A DNA stretch of 64,000 nucleotides from JADLBR01 sp964651705 (lineage in GTDB: Bacteria; Verrucomicrobiota; Verrucomicrobiia; JADLBR01): the NCBI GenBank assembly GCA_964651705.1, contig CAZYWZ010000009.1, positions 25,795 to 89,794 on the forward strand, written 5' to 3'. Positions 34,802-43,503 of the stretch are shown piece by piece (positions within the stretch are counted from its first letter, which is position 1; every line of letters starts with the position of its first letter). Position numbers and translations under genes: made by a program. Under the pieces are notes generated by a model that had not been told where the DNA came from, searched no databases, and saw only the letters and a list, made by a program, of their open reading frames with translations.

Positions 34802-37755
34802 TCATCCAATCGATCCGTCTGCAGAACATCAAGTCGTACGGGGATGGGCCGGACGGCGAAGGCGTCACGGTCACGTTTCAGCCCGGGATCAATCGCATCG
34901 CGGGGCGCAACGGGCACGGGAAGAGCACGCTCATCGAGAGCCTGGGCTACGCCCTCTTCCTCGCGGAGCCCCAGTACGCGGAGAATTTTCAGTTGGCAAC
35001 GTATCTGTTGCGCAACGGGGCCAAGGCCGGCGAGATCGACGTGACCTTTGGCCACGGCGGCGAGACCTACCGCGTGGAGCGGGGGGTGGGCGCCCAGAGC
35101 CGACGGCGCCCGAAAGTCGTGGACTGCGCCGACGGGAGCATCTGCGCGGAGGGGGACGAGGAGGTGCGCCAGTTCCTGTGTCGCCTGTTTCGACTCGGCG
35201 ATGCCAAGAGGCTAGCGGAGCTGTTCGAGAAATTGGTCGGGGTGAAACAGGGGCGCCTGACTTTGCCCTTCGACTCGAAGCCGGCCGAGGCGAAACGGTT
35301 CTTTGAGCCGCTGCTGGAGGTGGACGTTTTCCGCCATTGCTTCGACAGCCTCAAGCCTGTCGTCGATCAGATCGAGGACCTGATACACGGGCAGCAAGAG
35401 GATCGGGCAGCGGCGCAGGCGCGGGTGGAAGAGCGCCAGGACAGTGCCGAGAAGCTCGATGCGGCCAGCAAGAGGGTCGCGGAGTTGACCGAAAAACTGG
35501 AAACGGCGCGGAGGGAGGAAGCGGGGGCCCGAAAGGCGAAGCAACGGTGGGAGGAGTTGGAGCGTTGCGCGAACGCGGCGCGCGAGGCATGGCAGACCGC
35601 CAAGGCGGCCGCGGATGCGTCCGCGGAAGCAGTGCGGTCGGCGAAACAACAATTGGACGAGTCGGAGCGGGCGGCCGCGACCGTCAGGGATCATCAGGCG
35701 GCGCACGAAACATTCCGGGCGGCGGAGGCGAGGCTCAAGGATCTGGCGACCAAGCGGACGGCAAGGGATCGGCTTTTGGCCGAACGGGGCAAGGCGGAGA
35801 AGGGGCAGACCCAGATGGAGGAGCGGTCGAAGGCCGCAGGGGATCAGGCCAAGGCCCTTGAGGGGGATCGGGCCAAGAGGGAGAAGGCCCTGGCCGAGTC
35901 GGAGGCGCGGGCCAAGAAGATCGACGGGGAGTTGGCGGATAGCGCGGAGGCGTTCAAGCGACAACAGCGGTCCGCCAAGGAGGCCGGGGCGGATCGGGAG
36001 AGGATTCAGGGATTTATCGATGGGTTGCCGGAGGCGTTGGAGGATTTCGAATCGCGGGCCGAGACGATAGGCATCCTGGGGGATAAGGTGGCGGCGTGGG
36101 ATGCCAAGGGGCTCACGGCGGCCCGGGATGGGGAGGGGTCTGCCGCCGAGGCGCTTGAGGCCGCAATCAAGGAACTCACCAAGGCCCAGGCGAGAGAGAA
36201 ATCACTGAGCGAACAGCTCGAGCAGATCAAGGGGGGGCTTTGCCCGTTCCTCAAGGAGGCGTGCCGGCAGTTTGATCCCTCCAAGGTTCGAGAGGATCTG
36301 GCAGAGGTCAGGGGGGCGGTGACGCGCCTTGAGGCAAAGGCGGACGCGGCCCGAAAGGCGCACCAGAAGGCCAAGAAGGCACTCGATACGCTCCAGAAGG
36401 CCGAGGGGCAGTTCACCGAGGATCGCGCCAAGTTGACGGGCGAGATCCGCGAGTTCCGGAGGTTGGCGACGGCGCTGGCGGCGCCGGTGGTCGCATCTGC
36501 CGCAGAGCGCTTGCGCCGCTGGCAGGATAGGGTGCAACCGATGCCCCCCGCGCCGGGGATCGACGGGATCGACACGACTCCCGCGGGCGTCGTTGTCCTG
36601 CACGGCTGCGTGAAGCAGTTTGCGGCCGCCGCGGCGGCCTGGTGGCAAAAGCAGGAAGCGATCGTCGCCCAGAGCATCCAAGAGGCCGACGATCAGGCCA
36701 GTGCCCGCCAGAGGATGGAAAATGAATCTGCCAACCTGCGCGAGACGATCGGGCAACTGAAGGTTGAGGTCGCATCGCTGGCGGAGAAGGTCGCGGGGCA
36801 GAAAGCTCTCGAGAGCAGTCTGGCTGCGCGGGCCGAGGCCGAGGCCAAGCGGATCGCCGAAGTGGACGGGCAGATGGCCCCGCTCGCGACCGTGCCTGAC
36901 GAGATTCAGGCCGAGGAGGCCCGGCGCGATGCGAACCGCGCGGGCCACGAAAAGGTCTTGGCCGCGCGGGATGCCGCCGGAAAATTGGAGGAGCGGCGGC
37001 AGGCGCTGGCCGAAAGCGATGCCAAACAGAGGCGCGCGGCGGATGCGGTCCGCGAAAAGGAGGCGACGAGAGACAATGCCTGCAAGGCATTCGATCCGCT
37101 GGAGCTTGGGCGTGCCAGAGAGGCCCACGAGGGTCATCTAAAAACGACGGCCAACGCCGACACGGATCTGAGGCATGCCCGCGCCGAGCGCGAAGCGCAG
37201 GAAAGGCGCCAGAAAGAGTGGCAGGCGGCATGCGCGGCCCGGGATCGGATCGATGCGGAGATCGCCCGCCTGAAGGCCGGGGAGGCCCTCGCGGAACTGG
37301 CCCGCAAAGTCCTGCGGGATTCGGCGCCCGCCGTGGCCCAGCACCTCTGCGACAGGATCGCGGCGCGCGCCCAGCGCACCTTCAACCGCATCAACCACGA
37401 GGCCGCCGAACTCTCTTGGGACGCGGGCCATTACAGCCTCCGGATCGCGCCAGGGGACCGCCGCTTCGCCATGCTCTCCGGTGGCGAGCAGACCAAATTG
37501 GCGCTCTCGATGACCCTCGCCATGATCGAGGAATTCAGCGGCCAGAGGCTCTGCATCTTCGACGAGCCCACCTACGGCGTCGATGCCGATAGCCGCCACC
37601 GCCTCGCCGACGCCGTCCTCGAATTGCACCAGGCCGCCGGCCTCGAGCAGCTGTTGCTGGTCTCCCACGACGATGCCTTCGAGGGGAAAATCGAGAACGC
37701 GGTCGTCCTAGACAAGACGAGACCCGCCGGAAGCCGCCTCGCCCATGCCGATTAA
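34798..37755 (+). CDS. sbcC: SbcC/Rad50-type SMC ATPase with unusual hook
   Basis: The protein has 985 residues. The Walker A motif GRNGHGKST is at 37-45; the C-terminal ATPase half has the signature LSGGEQTKLALS and Walker B LCIFDEPTYG. Between them lie two long Ala/Glu/Lys/Arg-rich coiled coils. At their midpoint GLCPFLKEACRQF holds Cys482 and Cys489, spaced C-x6-C instead of the C-x2-C zinc hook of classical Rad50. The ATPase dimer opens and closes to gate the Mre11 nuclease, and the hook joins two coils. Start coupled to sbcD. Ends 177 bp before a convergent membrane-protein gene. Confidence 0.9.
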   Translation: MIIQSIRLQNIKSYGDGPDGEGVTVTFQPGINRIAGRNGHGKSTLIESLGYALFLAEPQYAENFQLATYLLRNGAKAGEIDVTFGHGGETYRVERGVGAQSRRRPKVVDCADGSICAEGDEEVRQFLCRLFRLGDAKRLAELFEKLVGVKQGRLTLPFDSKPAEAKRFFEPLLEVDVFRHCFDSLKPVVDQIEDLIHGQQEDRAAAQARVEERQDSAEKLDAASKRVAELTEKLETARREEAGARKAKQRWEELERCANAAREAWQTAKAAADASAEAVRSAKQQLDESERAAATVRDHQAAHETFRAAEARLKDLATKRTARDRLLAERGKAEKGQTQMEERSKAAGDQAKALEGDRAKREKALAESEARAKKIDGELADSAEAFKRQQRSAKEAGADRERIQGFIDGLPEALEDFESRAETIGILGDKVAAWDAKGLTAARDGEGSAAEALEAAIKELTKAQAREKSLSEQLEQIKGGLCPFLKEACRQFDPSKVREDLAEVRGAVTRLEAKADAARKAHQKAKKALDTLQKAEGQFTEDRAKLTGEIREFRRLATALAAPVVASAAERLRRWQDRVQPMPPAPGIDGIDTTPAGVVVLHGCVKQFAAAAAAWWQKQEAIVAQSIQEADDQASARQRMENESANLRETIGQLKVEVASLAEKVAGQKALESSLAARAEAEAKRIAEVDGQMAPLATVPDEIQAEEARRDANRAGHEKVLAARDAAGKLEERRQALAESDAKQRRAADAVREKEATRDNACKAFDPLELGRAREAHEGHLKTTANADTDLRHARAEREAQERRQKEWQAACAARDRIDAEIARLKAGEALAELARKVLRDSAPAVAQHLCDRIAARAQRTFNRINHEAAELSWDAGHYSLRIAPGDRRFAMLSGGEQTKLALSMTLAMIEEFSGQRLCIFDEPTYGVDADSRHRLADAVLELHQAAGLEQLLLVSHDDAFEGKIENAVVLDKTRPAGSRLAHAD

Positions 37756-37932
37756 CGGGGAATTGCACACTGGCCTGCGAGTGACACGCCATCGAGTCGA
37801 TCGCTCACGCCACACAGGTGTGCGGAACGAAAGCGTGACTGGACGGGTATCCGACCTTCCGGGGTCAGATCAGTTGCGCTACCGATCACGCGAACGAAGG
37901 GGGTGATCCCGACGTAGCTTGACGCCCGTTCG

Positions 37933-40446
37933 CTATTTAACGTCTGACTGTGGCGCCACGGTGGGTGCTTCCACCGCGTGAACAAATCCATCCATGGCCT
38001 CCAGCACTACCGGATCGAGGTTGGGCGACATGATCACCGGAATGAGGCACGAAAGTTCAATTTCTCGACCACCCAGATGGGTGACCCGGTGATAGCAACG
38101 AAAGCAATCGTGCCCTCCGCCAACGCCCCAGACATTAAAAACCGTTTCACACCACTCTAACCCAGAGCCTGCGAATCTTCGCCGTGTGAGAATTTCTGAG
38201 TGGCCGTCGAGGCGGCTGGACAACGCCTGTACCAGGCTGCCACTACGGTCCTCGAGCGTCGAAAACTGGGGAGTGGATAGAGGATCGACCGCCCCGGTCC
38301 GGCACATCAGCGCTGCGATGTCGCCTAGGGTGAATAGCCGATCGCCATTTTGAGGCGACGGAAACTCTACCCAGAACCGCTTCAATCGCAACGTAAACAA
38401 ACCGTTGGGGTCGGCGTGCAACATAATCTCTTGTTGTGAAGGGTCAGAAATCAGCCTTGAAATTCTAAGCTCGTGAATTCCGTATTCGTGAGAGGAAATC
38501 CCGAACAAGCCTGCGCCTAGAGCGGCAGGAATCATGTTTGCGACGCATATGATAGGCAGCCAAAAGGAAAGTGCCAGCCCAATGTCGAACGCACGCCGCA
38601 ATCTTCCCGGACGGGCTTGGCGGATCGGCAGGGGATGACCCTTCATGTTTGAAAAGAAAGGAGCGAGCGTCGCAGAGAAATTTGCTGCGCACCCGAAGGG
38701 CCAAAAGATGGGATGCCGGAGCCGCATCGGAGCGAGTTGCGCTTTGCCCTCGCTAAACCAAAGGAATGCCTGATCACTGATCGCCTGCGGGATCGTGAGC
38801 CCAGTCTGCGATTGGAACCGGGCGGCGAAGCGTTCGTAGGCATCCGGTTCGGATTTGAAATGGATAAGGCAAAAAAGCACTCTCTCTAGCGGCACGCGGT
38901 TGAGAACCGTTTCGATCTCCCAGAAAACAGAATCTGTCTCGGAGGGTTGGAGGACGATCATCTGCGCGCGGCCGATCCACTCTGAGACTCTGTCCTGCCA
39001 ATTTTCATCTGGGACGTAAGCGCGCGCGGCGCCACCTTGCGCGATGGCGTCACCGGGTCGACCGATAGCAATGAAGGGGCCGCGTTTTCTTAGGAAGCGA
39101 GCGAGTTGTTCCTCGGCGGTATCCTGCGTTGTCGAGAAACACAGGCGGGCCAGACGCAGAGGATGGAAATTCGCGAGTGGCCCTACAAGCTTTTGCAGAA
39201 AATCAAGGACGTCGATTCCCAATAAGAAGGGGACAAAGCCCTTTGGATTGAAGTCGAAGTGGCCGTCATCGGAAAAGGAACGCAGGTATACGACGGGCGG
39301 CCTTTTGTCCCGCCGAAGCAGAGAATCCGCGGGCTTGAGGCCGAGGCGATACCCGTAGTAGATCAGGAATACAGAGGCGAAATACAATAATAGGGAGATG
39401 GCGAGCCCGAATACAGACACCGTGACCTGTGACGGAAGAAGAAACGAGGACAGATAACACTGAAGAGGATAGGTGAAGATGAGGATTGCGCAGCCGATGC
39501 CTTTCAAAAGAAGACTGACGGGCGTGCTGTGCAGGGGACGGCGTCCAGGCGTGGTCCTGGGCGTCCGATGCGACACGCGAAGCTTTGGGGGCGGTGTGGG
39601 GGTCGCCACTTTGATGATCCTTGTGGCGTATAAGTGAAAATAGGGTGCAATAAACTTCTGGGAAAGCAAGGCTCCGAGGAATGAAGGCCCCAATACAATT
39701 ATTGGAAAAAACAAGTAGGGGTGGGAGATGAAAGAAAAGGGTAGAAGAACAAGTGTGGCAATGGCTGCGGCCAGGGATATGCCGAGCGATCGAGGAAGGA
39801 GCCTCGCCAGGGCACCCGTCATGGAGGGTGTAGGGCCTTGGCCGGTTCTCGTTGCAGTGCCGGGTGCACGAAGCGATTCGAGGGCAAAGGATGCGAGTAT
39901 GAATGCGGGCATCAAGAGGAACGGGAGAACGGGCACTAGCCCAAGCATGGTGTAGAAGCGAGAGGGCGGGGGCGGGGTGTCGAGGGGGGCGATGTGGCAC
40001 AAGCCGCCCTCGAACCGCGCGCCGAGTCGGCTTTGCAGTGCCGCAAAGACATTTTGCGCGTGGGACGCCGGTAGGAAGAGGGGCAGGATCGTGCCATCGC
40101 AAAGGTGAATTCGGATCTCATGACCCAGTTGCTTGTTGTTCGTGATATTGCTGCCGCGAAGGACGGCCGTGGTGGCGCAGATGGCTTCGACATCGCCCCA
40201 GGCGATCGTGTGCATTGGTCCGCGAGACGGTGTCTCGAGGATTGAGGGTTCGCCGTCTTGGAGGTGCGCTTCGGGTGGTATTGAGGCCCTATGCGGTTTT
40301 GTAAATACCACTATGGCTCTGTCGTAGAGAGCCAAGACGTCATCATCAGGGCCTAAGAATTGGGGGGCCGCGTAGGCTGGAAACACTCGAACTATGGGAA
40401 GAGATGGGACGGGGTCAGCTGGCGGGACTTTTGCGGCTGCGCTCAT
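37933..40446 (-). CDS. Multi-spanning membrane protein with a TIR/SLOG-like soluble domain
   Basis: The protein has 837 residues; the ATG at 40446 is preferred to an upstream TTG. Residues about 60-160 are soluble. Around 170-350 there are five or six hydrophobic segments, for example MLGLVPVLPFLLMPAFILASF, LLKGIGCAILIFTYPLQCYL and VFGLAISLLLYFASVFLIYY. They are followed by PPVVYLRSFSDDGHFDF and EEQLARFLRKRGPFIAIGRPGDA, with WQDRVSEWIGRAQMIVLQP. That pattern of strands and helices resembles membrane proteins with a TIR- or SLOG-like domain. A last hydrophobic segment, LALSFWLPIICVANMIPAAL, precedes a C-terminal domain. Its composition is less GC-rich than its neighbours, suggesting recent transfer. 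It may be a defence effector; unproven. Confidence 0.6.
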   Translation of the reverse strand: MSAAAKVPPADPVPSLPIVRVFPAYAAPQFLGPDDDVLALYDRAIVVFTKPHRASIPPEAHLQDGEPSILETPSRGPMHTIAWGDVEAICATTAVLRGSNITNNKQLGHEIRIHLCDGTILPLFLPASHAQNVFAALQSRLGARFEGGLCHIAPLDTPPPPSRFYTMLGLVPVLPFLLMPAFILASFALESLRAPGTATRTGQGPTPSMTGALARLLPRSLGISLAAAIATLVLLPFSFISHPYLFFPIIVLGPSFLGALLSQKFIAPYFHLYATRIIKVATPTPPPKLRVSHRTPRTTPGRRPLHSTPVSLLLKGIGCAILIFTYPLQCYLSSFLLPSQVTVSVFGLAISLLLYFASVFLIYYGYRLGLKPADSLLRRDKRPPVVYLRSFSDDGHFDFNPKGFVPFLLGIDVLDFLQKLVGPLANFHPLRLARLCFSTTQDTAEEQLARFLRKRGPFIAIGRPGDAIAQGGAARAYVPDENWQDRVSEWIGRAQMIVLQPSETDSVFWEIETVLNRVPLERVLFCLIHFKSEPDAYERFAARFQSQTGLTIPQAISDQAFLWFSEGKAQLAPMRLRHPIFWPFGCAANFSATLAPFFSNMKGHPLPIRQARPGRLRRAFDIGLALSFWLPIICVANMIPAALGAGLFGISSHEYGIHELRISRLISDPSQQEIMLHADPNGLFTLRLKRFWVEFPSPQNGDRLFTLGDIAALMCRTGAVDPLSTPQFSTLEDRSGSLVQALSSRLDGHSEILTRRRFAGSGLEWCETVFNVWGVGGGHDCFRCYHRVTHLGGREIELSCLIPVIMSPNLDPVVLEAMDGFVHAVEAPTVAPQSDVK

Positions 40447-40541
40447 GCGACGATCCGTGATCCGGGAGGATCGTCTGAGGGTCCTGCCCAGAGTCAAGAT
40501 CCGAATTGCAATAAGCGCGCTATCGGGGGTCGAAGTGTGGT

Positions 40542-41069
40542 CTAAAACACCCCAATCAGGCGGATGTGCCTTGTCTGGTCTGGGCGATCGATCCCGGGGT
40601 AGAAGGGGCCTGAGCTTGCCTGGGGCAGTGAGATGGTCTGGCCGACGCGGGCGTTGCGGAGGGCTCGGACGAGGGGCGAGCCAAAGGCGGCAGCGGTGAT
40701 CTCCTCGCCCTCGAAAGTCAGGGGCTTCGAGACGAGTCCGGTGGAGACGAAGATGGTGCGCGGCTCGCCGTCCTGCTCGATGCGTAAGACAGAGCCGACG
40801 CAGATCTGGTGGCAGGCATCCGGCGAGATGCGATCGAGCAGGGCGAGGGCGTCACCGAAATCCTGCACCTGCATCGCGAATCCGTCGCGGAGCGCCTGGG
40901 CCTCTTCCTTGAACGTGTCATATCGCGACGCCATGGCGCCTTTGTGGGAGTTAGCCTCTCGCTGGGCTTCGTCCATGGCGCGCTTGGCATGCTCCAGTTG
41001 GGAGCGGACGTTCTCTTTGCACTGCCTGAGCAACTCCGTCTTCATCTCGGTCATGTCGGTTGTCTTCAT
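40542..41069 (-). CDS. Coiled-coil protein with GreA/GreB C-terminal-like domain
   Basis: The protein has 175 residues from the ATG at 41069, with AGGAGG upstream. The N-terminal 85 residues form a charged helix (KTELLRQCKENVRSQLEHAKRAMDEAQRE), as in the Gre coiled coil. The C-terminal part, VGSVLRIEQDGEPRTIFVS through ITAAAFGSPLVRALRNARVGQTISL, matches the FKBP-like GreA/B C-terminal domain. Classical Gre factors rescue stalled RNA polymerase; similar stand-alone proteins may bind polymerase or other channels. Its start overlaps the kinase stop (ATGA), making it the last gene of the radical SAM operon. Confidence 0.75.
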   Translation of the reverse strand: MKTTDMTEMKTELLRQCKENVRSQLEHAKRAMDEAQREANSHKGAMASRYDTFKEEAQALRDGFAMQVQDFGDALALLDRISPDACHQICVGSVLRIEQDGEPRTIFVSTGLVSKPLTFEGEEITAAAFGSPLVRALRNARVGQTISLPQASSGPFYPGIDRPDQTRHIRLIGVF

Positions 41070-41695
41070 GTTCCTCCTATTGGGGCTAGGGCGGCGGTTT
41101 GGGCCAGAGGGGGATGTGACGAATCTCTCCAGGGATCCGCCTGATGGCGCCGCTCGCGGATGATGCGTTGCAGTTGCGGCAAGAGCAGATCGTCGTTGCC
41201 GCAGTTCAAGACGTAGTGGTCGCACGTGGCCAGTAGGATCCCAACCTCGAAGAGCCGGCCGCCCGAGTCAGGTTTGATACCCAGCTCGGCTTCATCGCGG
41301 GCGGCAATAGAGCGGTGGCCGGACCCGTCGCGACGCAGGAGGCGAGCGACCCTGGTGGCCTGGTCGATGACGACGCCAACGAGCAGAGAGTTCTTGAAAG
41401 CCGAGGCAATGGTGAAGTGCTCGATGCGGGTCCGGACGGAGTCGACTAACACGACATCGTGTGATGCGGCGAGTGCCGCTATCCTGGGGATGGCGGAGTC
41501 GACCAGTGAGGCGTCTTGGTTGAACGCCATCATCATCTTGTTGGCGTAGGTGGACGGCAGGCCGGCGGCGAGGCAGGCTTCCTCGAGCATCGACCCCATG
41601 TAGTAAGCCCCGTAGCCTGTGGTTCGCGCCCGCGCGCACAGGGTGCTCTTGCCCGAACCCGGCATCCCGACGAGGTTGATGACGATTGCACTCAC
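41066..41695 (-). CDS. P-loop nucleotide kinase-like protein
   Basis: The protein has 209 residues, starting with GTG at 41695, which overlaps the radical SAM stop (GTGA); the domain begins right after it. IVINLVGMPGSGKSTLCARA is a Walker A loop. VVLVDSVRTRIEHF (about 82-95) resembles the Asp-Ser/Gly-Arg region of dephospho-CoA and adenylate kinase-like enzymes, and LLRRDGSGHRSIAARDEAELG is a lid-like Arg/Asp-rich segment. It is probably a nucleoside or small-molecule kinase. Coupling to a MoaA-like radical SAM enzyme suggests that it prepares or modifies the nucleotide substrate, as nucleotide kinases do next to prokaryotic viperins; this is inference. Confidence 0.75.
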   Translation of the reverse strand: MSAIVINLVGMPGSGKSTLCARARTTGYGAYYMGSMLEEACLAAGLPSTYANKMMMAFNQDASLVDSAIPRIAALAASHDVVLVDSVRTRIEHFTIASAFKNSLLVGVVIDQATRVARLLRRDGSGHRSIAARDEAELGIKPDSGGRLFEVGILLATCDHYVLNCGNDDLLLPQLQRIIRERRHQADPWRDSSHPPLAQTAALAPIGGT

Positions 41696-42945
41696 AGGAT
41701 CACCTCGTTGTCGGAGCGCGCGAGGCAAGGTTTAGCGGTCCCATCTGCCTTGATCCGGAGCGCGTATGGGCCCTCGACGCAGATGGCCCGGACGGGGCAG
41801 CGGAGACAATAGGGGTTGGATTTCGCGCGCTCGGCCCCTTGCTGACGGAAATCATCGATCTCCACGCTCGCCCCGCCCACCAGGTGCAGGATGGAGCACG
41901 ACCCGAGCCTCTTTGTGACAACCTCCTCCTCCGTCACCCCCAAGTGCCGTTCGATCAGCCGCCGGCAGTCCGGGATTATCGAGGGTGAACCGTCGAGCGT
42001 GGCCAGAAGGCTGAGCGGCAACCTGAGCGAGGAAGCCAGTTTGACGAGGGGTATCAGCCCATGCGGGAAGTTCAGGCCCGGCATGATGAGGGCATTGATT
42101 TTCGAGCCCGGCAGGGTTTCGGCGAGGGATCGGATGTTCTCCAGGACCGAATCGAGACGGTCCGGGTGGCAGTTGAATAGTCTGGAGTATTCTATCGGAT
42201 CGGTGCTGTGGAGGGAGACGGTGGCCCGCCGTATGCCTGCCTCCCGAAGGCTTTGCTGCCGGCACGGTGTGAGCAATAGGCCGTTCGTGACGATGGACAG
42301 GTCTTCGAGGCCCAGGCCGCCGAACGCGCGGACAATCTCTTCCAGATCCCGCCGCAACAGGGGCTCGCCCCCCGTGAACTTGACGGCGCGGATCCCGAGC
42401 CGAATGCAGGCACCGGCGATGTCGCGATATCGTTCGGGGGCGAGTCCTTTGTCTTTCTTGTGATTGCCCTCATTGTGGCAGAACGAACAGTCGTAGTTGC
42501 AGGTCCCCGTGACGCTGACGCGGGCGGCGGGCCGGAAGCCCCAGGCGGATAGGATCGCCCTCAGACTGGGGTGAGAGTCCTCGATTCTGGGGGTCGGGCG
42601 AGCGGTTCGCGGGGACCGTGGTGCAGTCGCCCATGTTCTGGGGCCGAACCCTGGACGCTGCCGGGGCTGGCTTCGCCGACCATTGGGCAAGGGCGCGCTG
42701 TGGCTCGGCGGGGCTACCGACGTCGGGGTGAGGCCATTGTGTCCTGGCCGCTCCCCGATGCGGCGTCGGGACGAAACCCGAGTCCTGGACGCGAGAACAG
42801 CCCGGAAGCGTCGGGTGTGGCGACTTGACTTGAACGATTCGAGTCGAGTCGAGAAGAACCTGCGTTGCCTATCGGGTGCCGTTGTCATCAGCGCTTGCCT
42901 TATCCATACAAAGCCGGGACCGGTTCGCATTTCCGGAGCGTCCAT
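41692..42945 (-). CDS. Radical SAM enzyme, MoaA-like
   Basis: The conserved enzyme covers roughly the last 290 residues. RVSVTGTCNYDCSFCHNEG holds the CxxxCxxC cluster with the archaeal-MoaA style CHNEG ending; FTGGEPLLRRDLEEIV is the GGEP SAM-binding motif. The C terminus has extra Cys (GSCSILH, PYCLRCPVRAIC, TAKPCL) able to hold a second iron-sulfur cluster, and LRIKADGTAKPCL resembles MoaA. It could make a cyclised or dehydrated nucleotide. The first 125 residues are Arg/Pro-rich, look non-coding, and have no good start close to the domain, so the real start is uncertain and an upstream frameshift is possible. First gene of an operon with the kinase and the Gre-like protein. Confidence 0.75.
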   Translation of the reverse strand: MDAPEMRTGPGFVWIRQALMTTAPDRQRRFFSTRLESFKSSRHTRRFRAVLASRTRVSSRRRIGERPGHNGLTPTSVAPPSHSAPLPNGRRSQPRQRPGFGPRTWATAPRSPRTARPTPRIEDSHPSLRAILSAWGFRPAARVSVTGTCNYDCSFCHNEGNHKKDKGLAPERYRDIAGACIRLGIRAVKFTGGEPLLRRDLEEIVRAFGGLGLEDLSIVTNGLLLTPCRQQSLREAGIRRATVSLHSTDPIEYSRLFNCHPDRLDSVLENIRSLAETLPGSKINALIMPGLNFPHGLIPLVKLASSLRLPLSLLATLDGSPSIIPDCRRLIERHLGVTEEEVVTKRLGSCSILHLVGGASVEIDDFRQQGAERAKSNPYCLRCPVRAICVEGPYALRIKADGTAKPCLARSDNEVIL

Positions 42946-43077
42946 GGGGAACTAGGCGTGCGTTGCTCGTCCCATGCGGCTATGGGCGTGAGACTTGCGC
43001 GGGTCGAACACCGAGGTGGCACCTTGACGCGAGTTTTGTCGACCGTCTAATCTCGGTTTGCCGCCATTGGGGCGCCT

Positions 43078-43503
43078 ATGCCCTCAGATGTCTTCATCTC
43101 GTACAGCAGCAGGGACCTGGATCTTGCCCGCCGGGTGTACGAGTACCTGAACGCCCGGGGTCTGAATTGCTTTTGGAGCGAGGCGAGCCTGCCGCGGATG
43201 GGGCAGGCGCGGTTTCAGAAAGCGATCGATCAGGCAATCGAGTCGGCCGGGCACATGGTGGTGGTTGCCTCCCGTCGGGAGCCAGATCAGGCCTTCGCGA
43301 CAAATGTGATGCGGGGAAAGGAATGTCTCGCGGGAACCCTGCTTCCGCCGCTAAAGAGGCATGGGTATTATGATAGATCATGGCCCGGACAACGGAGAAG
43401 GTGGGCCGCCCTCGGCCTCGGCGAGTCGGGCCAAGGAATTGCCGCTTTTTGTATTTGGGACGCTGAGAGACCGCGCCGTGTTGCGGGCGCTTTTCGGGCG
43501 TGA
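43078..43503 (+). pseudogene. Truncated TIR-domain gene
   Basis: The frame starts MPSDVFISYSSRDLDLARRVYEYL and includes LNCFWSEASLPRMGQARFQKAID and GHMVVVASRR, a normal TIR start of about 70 residues. After SRREPDQAFATNVM the expected W-x-E segment and later strands are missing, and from about base 43370 the frame lies over the start of the next gene in a different phase. The last 45 residues are therefore probably not selected. A deletion that removed the rest of the TIR protein and fused its remains to the GGCT-like gene is the simplest explanation. Confidence 0.65.

Noticed and set aside
37811..37822. CACACAGGTGTG dyad between convergent genes
   Set aside because: Too short and without a T-run; could occur by chance.
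41692..42945. Calling the radical SAM enzyme a prokaryotic viperin
   Set aside because: The CHNEG ending and C-terminal cysteines are closer to MoaA; the viperin parallel is kept only as a hypothesis.
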